DNA of 64,000 nt from Rhodospirillum sp047263945 (GCF_047263945.1 NZ_JBLAVB010000004.1:186001-250000); one strand, 5' to 3'; shown: positions 41,430 through 50,621, numbered from the stretch's first letter. Notes: generated by a model from the sequence alone, not told the origin. Made by a program: numbers and translations.

Positions 41430-42233
41430 ATGGCCTTGGTGGCAGGACAACGGATGGAGCGGGACCGGACTTCGGGGGCGGTGGAGATCGTCAATCCCCT
41501 GGGGCGCTCCCCCATCCTTTTGGTCTGCGAACATGCCTCCAACCACATCCCGCCCGAGTTCGGATCCCTCGGGTTAGCCGACGACGCCCTGACCAGCCAT
41601 ATCGCCTGGGACCCCGGCGCCCGGGACTTGGCCGTGACCCTCTCTGAAATCCTGGATGCAACCCTTGTCGCCGCCCGGGTCTCCCGCTTGGTGTACGATG
41701 TGAACCGGCCGCCGGAGTCGGACTCGGCCATGCCCGCTGTCAGCGAAGCCTGGCACATCCCCGGCAATGCCACTCTGGGCCCCACCGAACGGGCGGAGCG
41801 GGTCGAGCGGGTCTACCGGCCCTTCCAGACCTGCTTGCAAGAGACCTTGGATCACCGGGCCCGGGACGGGCGGCCCGTGGTCCTGGTCACCATCCACTCC
41901 TTCACCCCTGTATACAACGGAGTCCCCCGACAGGTTCAGGTCGGGGTGCTCCACGACAGCGACACCCGACTGGCCGATGGCTTCCTTGCGCATGGGGAAA
42001 CCGGCGGCTTCGACGTCCGCCGCAATGAGCCCTATGCCCCTGTCGATGGCGTGACCCATACCCTGCGGGAACACGGCATCTCCCGGGGTCTGCTGAATAT
42101 GATGATCGAAATCCGCAACGATTTGCTGACCACGCCGGGCGACCGGAGCACCATGGCCGCCTGGCTGGCCGAGGGACTGCGATCAGCCCTGTCCACCGTT
42201 ACACCCGAACCCTGGGGAGGCGCCCATGCCTAG
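41430..42233 (+). CDS. N-formylglutamate amidohydrolase-like hydrolase
   Basis: The product is about 267 residues and matches the N-formylglutamate amidohydrolase family: ILLVCEHASNHIPPEF with metal-ligand Glu and His, DPGARDLA, SRLVYDVNRPP and TIHSFTPVYNG. HutG-type members cleave N-formylglutamate, but no other histidine-degradation gene is near, so the substrate here is probably another N-acyl or gamma-glutamyl compound. GAGGGG nine bases before the ATG at 41430 favours that start over the ATG at 41421. It overlaps the TRAP small-subunit gene by eight bases and heads the operon. Confidence 0.87.
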   Translation: MALVAGQRMERDRTSGAVEIVNPLGRSPILLVCEHASNHIPPEFGSLGLADDALTSHIAWDPGARDLAVTLSEILDATLVAARVSRLVYDVNRPPESDSAMPAVSEAWHIPGNATLGPTERAERVERVYRPFQTCLQETLDHRARDGRPVVLVTIHSFTPVYNGVPRQVQVGVLHDSDTRLADGFLAHGETGGFDVRRNEPYAPVDGVTHTLREHGISRGLLNMMIEIRNDLLTTPGDRSTMAAWLAEGLRSALSTVTPEPWGGAHA

Positions 42234-42765
42234 CGTCCTGATCGCCTATGTCCGGGTGGTCAATAAGATCAACCGGACCATCGGGCGGGTCGTCATGCTC
42301 GGGATCTTCGTGATGATGGGGATCCTGCTCTATGCCTCCTTCACCAAGACCTTCTTCATCCCCCCCCTCTGGTCCCTGGAAGTCTCCCAGTTCCTGATGG
42401 TCGGCTACTTCCTGCTGGGTGGGGCCTACTCCCTGCAAATGGGCGCCCATGTGCGGATGGATCTGGTCTATGGCAACTGGCGCCCCCATACGCGGACCTG
42501 GGTGGATGCCTTTACGGTCCTGTTCCTGATTTTCTACCTTGCCCTGCTGCTCTATGGCGCCATTTCCAGCACCACCTACGCCCTGGAATACGGCGAACGC
42601 AGCTATTCCGCCTGGCGTCCCTATATGGCGCCGATCAAGATCATCATGACCTTCGGCATCCTGATGACCCTGCTGCAATCCATCGCCATCCTGATCACCG
42701 ACGTGGCCCGGCTGCGGGGGATCGAGATCCATGACGGCCTGACCGAGGAAGAGCGCGAACAATGA
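42226..42765 (+). CDS. TRAP transporter small permease (DctQ type)
   Basis: The product is 179 residues with four membrane helices (GILVMMGI-like first helix, EVSQFLMVGYFLLGGAYSLQ second). It is the small integral subunit that helps couple the binding protein to the large permease. The start lies inside the end of the amidohydrolase gene, and the end overlaps the large-permease start in ATGA. This tight packing marks one operon. Confidence 0.92.
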   Translation: MPSVLIAYVRVVNKINRTIGRVVMLGIFVMMGILLYASFTKTFFIPPLWSLEVSQFLMVGYFLLGGAYSLQMGAHVRMDLVYGNWRPHTRTWVDAFTVLFLIFYLALLLYGAISSTTYALEYGERSYSAWRPYMAPIKIIMTFGILMTLLQSIAILITDVARLRGIEIHDGLTEEEREQ

Positions 42766-44084
42766 GTTACGAGATGATCGCCCTTCTCATGTTCGCCTCG
42801 CTGATGGTCATGATGCTGACCGGTCAGCGGGTCTTCGCCGCCATCGGCGTTGTCGGCGCGGCTGCGGCCCTGCTGCTCTGGGGCGATGGCGGGGTGGAAC
42901 TGAGCTTCAGCGCTGCCATGAAGCTGATGAAATGGTACCCCCTGCTGACCCTGCCGCTGTTCGTTTTCATGGGCTACATGCTTTCGGAATCGGGCATCGC
43001 CGAAGACCTCTACAAGATGTTCCATGTGTGGATGGGGCCGCTGCACGGTGGTCTGGCCATCGGCACGATTATCCTGATGGTCGTGATCTCCGCCATGAAT
43101 GGCCTGTCGGTGGCGGGTATGGCCATCGGGGCCTCCATCGCCCTGCCCGAACTGCTGCGTCGGGGCTATGACAAGATCATGGTTACCGGAGTGATTCAGG
43201 CAGGCAGTTCGCTTGGCATTCTGGTGCCCCCCTCGGTGGTTCTGGTGCTCTACGGCATGATCGCCCGCCAGCCCGTTGGACAACTCTGGCTCGCCGGGGT
43301 GTTCCCGGGCCTGCTGATGGCGGGGATGTTCATCCTCTATGTGGTCGTCCGGTGCAAGCTTCAGCCGGAATTGGGACCGGCCCTCTCCAAGGAAGAGCGG
43401 AATGTTCCCCTGGGCGAAAAATTGGCCCTGCTGAAGGCGGGTATCATCCCGCTCGCGATTTTCTTCTGCATGACCGGGCTGTTCCTGATGGGCATCACCA
43501 GTCTGGTGGAAAGCTCTGCAGTGGGCGCGCTTTCGGCCATGGTTGCAGCCCTGTTGAAGCGGAGGCTGACCAAGAAGGTCGTCGAAGACACCCTGCGCAA
43601 GACACTGGCCATTTCCTGCATGTTCATGTGGATCATCCTGGCCGCCCTCTGCTTCGGCGCAGTTTTCGACGGCCTGGGAGCGGTGAAATCCATCGAGGGG
43701 CTGTTCGTCGACGACCTGGGGCTGTCCCCCTGGGAGGTGCTGATCCTGATGCAGCTCTCCTATCTGATCATGGGAACCTTCCTGGACGACACGGCCATGC
43801 TGGTGATCGTCGCCCCCCTGTATATTCCGCTGGTCGGGGCCTTGGGCTTCGATCTGGTCTGGTATGGCGTGCTTTACACCATCACTTGCCAGATCGCTTA
43901 TATGACTCCGCCCTTCGGCTACAACCTGTTCCTCATGCGGGCCATGGCGCCACCGGAAATCACCCTGGTGGATATCTACCGATCGATCATCCCCTTCGTT
44001 GTGGTGATGGTCGCCGCCCTGGCCCTTGTGACCTCATTCCCCGAAATTGCCCTGTGGCTGCCCCAGCATTTCTACGCAAAATAG
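42762..44084 (+). CDS. TRAP transporter large permease (DctM type)
   Basis: The product is 440 residues with about 12 membrane helices, the Na+-coupled channel subunit. Conserved DctM motifs include VVISAMNGLSVAGMAIGASI, SSLGILVPPSVVLVLYGMIA and TPPFGYNLFLMRAMAPPEIT. It is translated directly after DctQ. The binding-protein gene follows after a 114-base gap, and all three should form one secondary transporter for an organic substrate, probably an acid or amphoteric compound. Confidence 0.94.
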   Translation: MSYEMIALLMFASLMVMMLTGQRVFAAIGVVGAAAALLLWGDGGVELSFSAAMKLMKWYPLLTLPLFVFMGYMLSESGIAEDLYKMFHVWMGPLHGGLAIGTIILMVVISAMNGLSVAGMAIGASIALPELLRRGYDKIMVTGVIQAGSSLGILVPPSVVLVLYGMIARQPVGQLWLAGVFPGLLMAGMFILYVVVRCKLQPELGPALSKEERNVPLGEKLALLKAGIIPLAIFFCMTGLFLMGITSLVESSAVGALSAMVAALLKRRLTKKVVEDTLRKTLAISCMFMWIILAALCFGAVFDGLGAVKSIEGLFVDDLGLSPWEVLILMQLSYLIMGTFLDDTAMLVIVAPLYIPLVGALGFDLVWYGVLYTITCQIAYMTPPFGYNLFLMRAMAPPEITLVDIYRSIIPFVVVMVAALALVTSFPEIALWLPQHFYAK

Positions 44085-44198
44085 ATCCCCGGGTCGCCCC
44101 AGACGCACCTCTCCACCTTGAGGGGAGTACAGTACCGGACGCATTCCGGTCCGAGAATACCACTGACCGATTGTTCAACCAGGGAAGGGTTTCGTGAT

Positions 44199-45251
44199 AT
44201 GACCAACAGACGGGATTTTATCAAAAAGGCGGGCGTGGCCTCCGCCGTTGTGGGCGCCGCCTCGCTGTCCGCTCCGGCCATTGTCCGCGCCCAGGCGCCG
44301 ATCAAATGGCGTTTGCAGACCTATGCCGGTGCCGCGCTTGGCGAATATGTCATTAAATCCTCCATCGACAAATTCAACGAAGTGGCCGACGGCCAGATGG
44401 AGATCGAGCTGTATTACGCCGACCAGCTCGTCCCCACCGGAGAGCTGTTCCGCGCCATGCAGAACGGTGTGATCGACGCCGTGCAATCCGACGATGACTC
44501 CATGGCTGCGCCGGTGGATGTGTCCGTCTTCGGTGGCTATTTCCCCTTCGGCACCCGCTACAGCCTGGACGTGCCCGTGCTGTTCGAACAGTACGGCCTG
44601 AAGGAAATCTGGCAGGAGGCCTATGGCGAGGTCGAGAACGTCACCTGGTTGTCCGCCGGATCCTGGGACCCCTGCCACTTCGCCACCAAGCAACCGATCA
44701 ACACCCTGGACGACCTGAAGGGCAAGCGGGTTTACACCTTCCCCACCGCCGGTCGGTTCATGTCCCGCTTCGGCGTGGTGCCGGTGACCCTGCCCTACGA
44801 AGACGTACCGGTTGCCATCCAGACCGGTGAACTCGATGGCGTCTGCTGGTCGGGCATCACCGAGGATTACACCGTTGGCTGGGCTGACGTCTGCGACTAC
44901 TTCCTGACCAACAATATCTCCGGCGCCTGGATCGGCTCCTACTTCGCCAATACCGAGAAGTGGAACGCCGTCCCCGCGCACCTGCAAACCCTCTTCAAGC
45001 TGTGCATGGACAGCAGCCATTACCATCGCCAATGGTGGTATTGGGGCGGCGAAGCCGACCTGCGTGTCAACGGCTCCAAACTGAAGCTGACGACCCTGCC
45101 CGATGCCGACTGGAAGAAGGTGGAAGACGCCGCCCACGAGTTCTGGGATGAAGTCGCCCAGGAATCCGAACGCAGCGCTAAAATTGTCAAAATTCTGCGC
45201 GACTACTCGGCGCTGATGCAAAAAGCTGGTCCTCCGTACCGCTACGGTTGA
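44199..45251 (+). CDS. TRAP transporter periplasmic substrate-binding protein (DctP type)
   Basis: The product is 350 residues. A Tat-type signal (TNRRDFIKKAGVASAVVGAA) ends near VRAQ. The mature protein has the DctP fold, with ELFRAMQNGVIDAVQSDDD and DLKGKRVYTFPTAGRFMSRF, the latter holding the region of the substrate Arg. AGGGAAGGG precedes the ATG at 44199. The ligand is unknown; the neighbouring glutamine-synthetase-like ligase and two dehydrogenases suggest an amine-bearing compound. The bigger gap from the permease gene could allow an extra promoter and higher expression. Confidence 0.92.
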   Translation: MTNRRDFIKKAGVASAVVGAASLSAPAIVRAQAPIKWRLQTYAGAALGEYVIKSSIDKFNEVADGQMEIELYYADQLVPTGELFRAMQNGVIDAVQSDDDSMAAPVDVSVFGGYFPFGTRYSLDVPVLFEQYGLKEIWQEAYGEVENVTWLSAGSWDPCHFATKQPINTLDDLKGKRVYTFPTAGRFMSRFGVVPVTLPYEDVPVAIQTGELDGVCWSGITEDYTVGWADVCDYFLTNNISGAWIGSYFANTEKWNAVPAHLQTLFKLCMDSSHYHRQWWYWGGEADLRVNGSKLKLTTLPDADWKKVEDAAHEFWDEVAQESERSAKIVKILRDYSALMQKAGPPYRYG

Positions 45252-45431
45252 TCTGCGATTTGATCACGAGGCTGGTCCCCCCGCTCCCCCTGCCTCCAAA
45301 GGAAGGGGACCAGTCCCGAGCCTGTCCGCCCGCCCCATCCGCCCCTTGCGTCGGGTGGGGCGGTGCTTGGTTACAGAGTAAAGCTCGAAGACCCGAGGCA
45401 ACGACCTGAGGCAACCCATGGGAAGAACGCC

Positions 45432-46799
45432 ATGCCAGGAAAATTGACGCTAGAGGACCTCCAGACCGCCGCGAGCACGGGCGACATCGACACCGTCCTT
45501 GTGGTCCTTGTCGACATGCAGGGCCGCCTGATGGGCAAGCGGTTCCATGTGGATTTCTTCCTGGACAGCGGGTGGAAGGAAACGCATTCCTGCAACTACC
45601 TGCTGGCCACCGACATGGAGATGGAAACCGTCGACGGCTACAAGGCCACCAGTTGGGAAAAGGGCTACGGCGACTACATCATGAAAGCCGACCTCGGCAC
45701 CCTGCGGCGGATTCCCTGGCTGGAGGGGACCGCCCTGGTGCTCTGCGACGTGCTCGACCACCACACCCATGCCGACGTGCCCCATTCCCCCCGCGCCATC
45801 CTCAAAAAACAGGTCGCCCGCCTGGAAGCCATGGGCCTGAAGGCGATGATGGCCAGCGAGTTGGAGTTTTTCCTGTTCGAGGAAAGCTTCGAAGACCTGC
45901 GCCACATGGGTTACCGGGGCATGACCACGATCAGTGGCTATAACGAGGACTACCACATCTTCCAGACCAGCAAGGAAGAGGATGTGATGCGGGCCATCCG
46001 CAATGGCCTCAACGGCGCGGATATCCCTGTGGAGAACTCCAAGGGCGAGGCCAGCGCCGGTCAGGAGGAAATCAACGTCCGCTACGCCGATGCCCTGACC
46101 ATGGCCGACCGCCATGTGCTGATCAAGAACGGCTGCAAGGAAATCGCCTGGTCCAAGGGTCGCGCCCTGTCCTTCATGGCCAAATGGTCCGACAAGGCGG
46201 CGGGCAATTCGTCCCACCTGCACCAGTCTCTCTGGAGCCTGGACGGAACTCCGCTGTTCTTCGATCCGGACCGCCCCCACGGCATGTCCAAGATGATGGA
46301 ACATTTCCTGGCCGGACAATTGGCCCATGCCGAAGAGCTGACGGTGTTCCTCGCCCCCTATATCAACAGTTACAAGCGGTTCTCGGCGGGGACCTTCGCG
46401 CCGACCAAGGCTATCTGGTCCATGGACAACCGCACCGCCGGTTTCCGGGTCTGCGGCGCCGACAGCAAGGCTGTGCGCGTGGAATGCCGGATCGGCGGCG
46501 CCGACCTCAACCCCTATCTGGCCTCCGCAGCCCTGATCGCTGCGGGACTGGATGGAATCGAAAATGAACTGCCCCTCGAACCGGAGTTCAAGGGGGATGC
46601 CTACAAGGGTCAGGATGTCCGGGAGATCCCCGGTACCCTGCGCGCCGCAGCCGACCGCCTGGACGGGTCGAGCCTGATGCGTGCGGCCCTTGGCGACGAC
46701 GTCGTGGACCACTATGTCCACGCCGCCCGGTGGGAACAGACAGAAATGGACCGCCGGGTCACAGATTGGGAAGTCATGCGCGGCTTTGAAAGGGCCTGA
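45432..46799 (+). CDS. Glutamine synthetase-family ligase (PuuA/gamma-glutamylamide synthetase type)
   Basis: The product is 455 residues with the GS beta-grasp (about 15-105) and catalytic domains. Key parts are SELEFFLFEE, GQEEINVRYADAL, NSSHLHQSLWSLDG and WSMDNRTAGFRV followed by RVECRIGGADLNPYL. The DNRTAG region and the lack of the adenylylation Tyr context separate it from GlnA and place it with enzymes that join glutamate to amines (PuuA, IpuC, GlnA3/4 types). It would make a gamma-glutamylamide with ATP. It lies between the TRAP genes and the aldehyde and alcohol dehydrogenases, so it is probably catabolic. The ATG at 45432 is chosen, since the family N-terminus starts there. Confidence 0.85.
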   Translation: MPGKLTLEDLQTAASTGDIDTVLVVLVDMQGRLMGKRFHVDFFLDSGWKETHSCNYLLATDMEMETVDGYKATSWEKGYGDYIMKADLGTLRRIPWLEGTALVLCDVLDHHTHADVPHSPRAILKKQVARLEAMGLKAMMASELEFFLFEESFEDLRHMGYRGMTTISGYNEDYHIFQTSKEEDVMRAIRNGLNGADIPVENSKGEASAGQEEINVRYADALTMADRHVLIKNGCKEIAWSKGRALSFMAKWSDKAAGNSSHLHQSLWSLDGTPLFFDPDRPHGMSKMMEHFLAGQLAHAEELTVFLAPYINSYKRFSAGTFAPTKAIWSMDNRTAGFRVCGADSKAVRVECRIGGADLNPYLASAALIAAGLDGIENELPLEPEFKGDAYKGQDVREIPGTLRAAADRLDGSSLMRAALGDDVVDHYVHAARWEQTEMDRRVTDWEVMRGFERA

Positions 46800-46804
46800 C
46801 TGGA

Positions 46805-48193
46805 ATGTCATCCGTATTGAAGTGTATCTCCCCCATTGACGGGTCCGTTTACGCGGAGCGTCCCGTTGCCACCGCGGACCTGGCCAGGGAGGCCATCGCC
46901 AAAGCCCGGACCGCCGGGAAACTCTGGGCCAAGCGCCCCCTATCCGAGCGCGTCGACCTGGTGCTCAAGGGCGTCGCCCGTCTGGGGGAGATGACCACCG
47001 AGGTCGTCCCCGAACTGGCCCATATGATGGGCCGTCCGACCCGCTACGGCGGCGAATTCGGCGGCGTCAACGAGCGCGCCAGCCACATGGCCAAGATCGC
47101 CGAAAGCGCACTCGCGCCCATGGTCTACGAGACCTCCGACAGCTTCGAACGGCGGATTGAGCGCGAACCCCATGGGGTGGTTTTCATCATCGCGCCCTGG
47201 AACTACCCCTACCTGACGGCCATCAACACCGTCGCCCCGGCCCTGATCGCGGGCAATGCGGTGGTCATCAAACATGCCACCCAAACCCTGCTGGTCGGTG
47301 AACGTATGGTGCGCGCCTTCACCGAGGCGGGCCTGCCCGAGGATCTGTTCACCAACCTGTTCCTCGACCATGCCACCACCGAGGCTCTGATTAAGGACCG
47401 GGCCTTCAACTTCATCAACTTCACCGGATCCGTCGGTGGCGGCGCGGCCATCGAGCGCGCGGCGGCGGGCACCTTCACCGGCCTCGGGCTGGAGTTGGGC
47501 GGCAAGGATCCCGGCTATGTGATGGAAGACGCCGACCTGGACGCCGCCGTGGCGACCCTGCTCGACGCAGCCATGTTCAACTCGGGCCAATGCTGTTGCG
47601 GGATCGAGCGCATCTATGTGGTTGACTCCCTCTACGATGCCTTCGTGGAAAAGGCCGTGGCCCTGGTGCAAGGCTACAAGCTTGGCAATCCGCTGGATCC
47701 GGAGACCACCCTGGGTCCCATGGCCAATGTGCGCTTCGCCAAGGAAGTCCGCGCCCAAACGGCCGAAGCGCTGGCCCAGGGCGCCAAGGCCCTGATCGAC
47801 CCGGCCCTTTTCCCCGAGGATGACGGCGGCGCCTATCTGATGCCCCAGATCCTGGTGGACGTGACCCACGAGATGCGGGTCATGCGCGACGAAAGCTTCG
47901 GCCCCGTCGTCGGCATCATGCGCGTCTCCGGCGACGAGGAAGCGCTGGCTCTGATGAACGACTGCGCCTATGGCCTGACCGCCTCGCTTTGGACCAAGGA
48001 CGCCACGCGTGCCGCGGCCCTGGGAGCCCAGATCGAGACCGGCACCGTGTTCATGAACCGGGCTGATTACCTGGATCCGGCCCTTTGCTGGACCGGTTGC
48101 AAGGACACGGGCCGAGGCGGTGGCCTGTCCGAGATCGGCTACCACAACCTGACCCGTCCCAAGTCCTACCATCTCAAAAAGGTGACGAAATGA
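46805..48193 (+). CDS. Aldehyde dehydrogenase of the glutamylamide cluster
   Basis: The product is 462 residues, short for the superfamily and resembling succinate-semialdehyde and gamma-glutamyl-aminoaldehyde dehydrogenases. It has APWNYPYLTAINTVAPALIA, FINFTGSVGGGAAIE, the general base in LELGGKDP (Glu about 230) and the nucleophile in GQCCCGIER (Cys about 263-265). It oxidises an aldehyde with NAD(P). It begins five bases after the GS stop and overlaps the alcohol dehydrogenase by four bases (ATGA). It is not a close copy of the ExaC-type enzyme at 8946. Confidence 0.92.
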   Translation: MSSVLKCISPIDGSVYAERPVATADLAREAIAKARTAGKLWAKRPLSERVDLVLKGVARLGEMTTEVVPELAHMMGRPTRYGGEFGGVNERASHMAKIAESALAPMVYETSDSFERRIEREPHGVVFIIAPWNYPYLTAINTVAPALIAGNAVVIKHATQTLLVGERMVRAFTEAGLPEDLFTNLFLDHATTEALIKDRAFNFINFTGSVGGGAAIERAAAGTFTGLGLELGGKDPGYVMEDADLDAAVATLLDAAMFNSGQCCCGIERIYVVDSLYDAFVEKAVALVQGYKLGNPLDPETTLGPMANVRFAKEVRAQTAEALAQGAKALIDPALFPEDDGGAYLMPQILVDVTHEMRVMRDESFGPVVGIMRVSGDEEALALMNDCAYGLTASLWTKDATRAAALGAQIETGTVFMNRADYLDPALCWTGCKDTGRGGGLSEIGYHNLTRPKSYHLKKVTK

Positions 48194-49338
48194 GCCCGAC
48201 CGCCAACTGGTCCTACCCCACCGCGATCCGCTTTGGCGCCGGACGCATCAAGGAACTCGCCGAGGCCTGCTCCGCCTGCGGGACCAAAAAGCCCCTGCTG
48301 ATCACCGACAAGGGGTTGGCGAACCTGCCCATCACCACCGCGACCCTCGACCTGATGGAAGAGGCCGGTTTGGGCCGGGGTCTGTTCTCCGAGGTCGACC
48401 CCAACCCAACGGAGCATAACCTGGCCGCTGGCATCGCCGTCTATCAGGCTGGCGGCCACGATGGCGTGATCGCCTTCGGGGGCGGCTCTGGCCTGGATCT
48501 GGCCAAGTTGGTGGCCTTCATGGCCGGTCAGACTCGCCCGGTCTGGGATTTCGAGGATATCGGCGACTGGTGGACCCGGGCCGACGCCTCGGCCATTGCC
48601 CCGATCATCGCTGTGCCCACCACGGCGGGCACCGGATCGGAAGTGGGCCGCGCAGGCGTGCTGACCAACTCCGAAAGCCACGTGAAAAAAATCATCTTCC
48701 ATCCGAAGATTCTTCCCTCCATCGTGATCTGCGATCCGGAGTTGACCGTCGGCATGCCGCCCGCCATCACGGCAGGCACAGGCATGGATGCCTTCATCCA
48801 TTGCCTGGAGGCCTATAGCAGCCCCTTCTACCACCCCATGTCCCAGGGCATCGCCCTGGAGGGCATGCGGCTGGCCTATGAATTCCTGCCGAAAGCCTAT
48901 AAGGACGGCGGGGACATCGAAGCCCGTGCCCATATGATGAGTGCCGCCGCCATGGGGGCGGTCGCCTTCCAAAAGGGTCTGGGCGGCATCCACGCCCTCT
49001 CCCACCCCGTTGGCGCCCTGTACAACACCCACCACGGCACCACCAACGCGGCAGCCATGGCCCCCGTGTTGCGCTTCAACCGCCCGGCGGTGGAGGACAA
49101 ACTGGCCGCTGCGGGCGCCTACCTGGGTCTGTCCGGTGGCTTCGACGGCTTTGTGGAGGCCGTCTTGGCCCTGAGGGAATCCGTTGGCATTCCCTCAAAC
49201 TTGAAGGCTCTGGGCGTTGGCATGGACAAGATCGACCAGATGGCAGAAATGGCCGCCGTCGACCCCTGCGCCGGAGGCAACCCCCTGGAGCTGACCCCAG
49301 CCACCGCCCGTGCCCTCTATGAGGAGCTGCTGGCTTAG
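48190..49338 (+). CDS. Iron-containing alcohol dehydrogenase of the glutamylamide cluster
   Basis: The product is 382 residues and belongs to the group III alcohol dehydrogenases. It has GGGSGLDLAKL for NAD, and metal ligands in GMDAFIHCLEAYSS and GIHALSHPVGALYNTHHGTTNA. The THHGTTN motif differs from the YDLPHGVCN of the enzyme at 10582, so it belongs to another subgroup with different substrate range. Coupled to the aldehyde dehydrogenase by ATGA. The likely task is to turn an alcohol group of the glutamylated substrate into the aldehyde used by the preceding enzyme. Its TAG stop codon is the first triplet of a family-1 element. Confidence 0.92.
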   Translation: MSPTANWSYPTAIRFGAGRIKELAEACSACGTKKPLLITDKGLANLPITTATLDLMEEAGLGRGLFSEVDPNPTEHNLAAGIAVYQAGGHDGVIAFGGGSGLDLAKLVAFMAGQTRPVWDFEDIGDWWTRADASAIAPIIAVPTTAGTGSEVGRAGVLTNSESHVKKIIFHPKILPSIVICDPELTVGMPPAITAGTGMDAFIHCLEAYSSPFYHPMSQGIALEGMRLAYEFLPKAYKDGGDIEARAHMMSAAAMGAVAFQKGLGGIHALSHPVGALYNTHHGTTNAAAMAPVLRFNRPAVEDKLAAAGAYLGLSGGFDGFVEAVLALRESVGIPSNLKALGVGMDKIDQMAEMAAVDPCAGGNPLELTPATARALYEELLA

Positions 49339-49460
49339 AGTATTCCGAGATCAAGTTGGGTCGCTTCGCGACCCAACTTGATCTCGAAGAGACTCTAAAA
49401 CTTATCGAATGAGAGGGAAACGGGGCCAGCTTGACTCAAGCTAATCCAGTTTCACTCTAG
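49335..49460. repeat. Family-1 double-hairpin element at the second Fe-ADH stop codon
   Basis: It begins TTAGAGTATTCC, where TAG is the stop codon, and ends CACTCTAG. Hairpin A pairs CGAGATCAAGTTGGGTCGC with GCGACCCAACTTGATCTCG. It is close in sequence to the copy after the other iron alcohol dehydrogenase (11730). It faces an inverted copy at 50496-50621. Confidence 0.9.
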
Positions 49461-49498
49461 CTGTGTGTCTGAGCATTTTTTCTGGGGCTTTGCTGTCG

Positions 49499-49548
49499 GC
49501 ATGGTCTGGAGGGGGGCAAGGGGCGCGGTGCCCCCCTCCAGACCATGC
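49499..49548. terminator. Perfect 20-bp hairpin
   Basis: Two 20-base arms, starting GCATGGTCTGGAGG and ending CCTCCAGACCATGC, pair without a mismatch across a 10-base loop. It lies between the catabolic operon and the transposase remnant. It may be a strong transcript end or part of a mobile element terminus. Confidence 0.6.
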
Positions 49549-49571
49549 TGAGCTTCGTCATTCTCTTACAG

Positions 49572-50445
49572 TTATTGGCTCTTACAGTTGTAGGCCAGCG
49601 CGATGAGGGCCCATTTGCTTTTGACCTTCTCCAGGTCCAGGCAGCGGAGCCTGAAGGCACGGAAACCGAGAACCGATTTGATGATGCCAAAGACGGGTTC
49701 GACGGTCTGTTTGCGCAGCTTGTACATTTTTCGTCCCTCCGTCGTCTTCAGCTTCTCTTTCATCTCAATCCTCCAAGGCTCCTTGATCGCGCGCTCTGGC
49801 TTGTCCCTCTCGGGCGGTGGTCGAAAATCATAGGGCCGATGCGGTTGCGTGGCCGAAATCGCGACCAATGGGTCAATATCCTTAGCCTTCAAAGCCTCAA
49901 TCGCCGTAATCGTCTCCACGAAAACCGGCTGATCACTCGGCGTCGTGGCCATGGCCACATTCGTCGCGACGATTAATACCAAGGCCCGGTCGTAGCGCAA
50001 GGACCGGATCTTCGACGCGTTGGCGTCACTCTTGGTCCCGTCGATCGACACCGTACCGAGCTTCAGGACCCCGGACTCCTTCGCCATCAAAAGGACCTCC
50101 AGGAACGCGGCCTCGAAGGCTGTCCTGTTCTCCCGCCGGAAGGTGGCGATTGTATCATGATCGGGGTGGCGGTCTGCGGCCACCAAACGCACACCAAGAT
50201 CCCGATAGATCGCCCATTCCAGGCGACGCGAGGAGAAAAATCCGTTCGCAGAGCCGTAAATCAGAATCCCCAGCATCATCCGGGGATGATAGCGCGGCTG
50301 GCCAACGGCCCGATGGCTGATCTTGAAAGCATCCGAGCTCACCCGGTCCATAGCCGCGATCACGAAATGGGCCAAATCGTCCTCCGGGACCCAATCGCTC
50401 AGACTGGGCGGCAGCAGGAATAGTCGATTGCGGTTGATTTCTCAT
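49572..50445 (-). pseudogene. Decayed IS1182-type (DDE) transposase
   Basis: The frame encodes clear IS1182/IS5-type transposase parts: HFVIAAMDRVSSDAFKISHR, AADRHPDHDTIATFRRENR, KLGTVSIDGTKSDANASKI, and near the end RKQTVEPVFGIIKSVLGFRA. It is broken in several places. The normal start (RNRLFLLPPSLSDWVPEDDL can be read just upstream) is out of frame after a two-base loss behind the ATG at 50445. The middle of the protein is missing after SLRYDRA and again after TAIEALK. A full enzyme is about 450-500 residues; 267 remain in the main frame. The 3' end carries a short direct repeat CTCTTACAGTT. It cannot be an active transposase. Confidence 0.87.
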
Positions 50446-50495
50446 ACTTTTGCAATGTTTGATAATATCGGAACGGGGGGAAATCCGACTGTCTG

Positions 50496-50621
50496 CTAGG
50501 GGGAAAGGGGATCAGCCTGAGTCAGGCTGGACCCGTTTCACTATCATTGTATAGATTTTAGAGTGCCTTCGAGTCCAAGTTGGGCCAAGAAGTGGCCCAA
50601 CTTGGACTCGGAATACTCTAG
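50496..50621. repeat. Family-1 double-hairpin element, inverted copy
   Basis: It runs from CTAG at 50496 through hairpin B (GGGGATCAGCCTGA facing TCAGGCTGGACCC) and the core ATTGTATAGATTTTAGAGTG to hairpin A (CGAGTCCAAGTTGGGCCA facing TGGCCCAACTTGGACTCG), ending in CTAG at 50618-50621. Relative to 49335-49460 it is inverted, so the two copies bracket the transposase remnant. Confidence 0.88.

Noticed and set aside
41430..42233. HutG of a histidine-degradation operon
   Set aside because: No hutH, hutU, hutI or hutF is in the neighbourhood. The gene is embedded with TRAP, GS-like and dehydrogenase genes instead.
45432..46799. Housekeeping glutamine synthetase GlnA
   Set aside because: Length, the DNRTAG segment and the catabolic neighbours fit glutamylamide synthetases. 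No glnB gene is adjacent.
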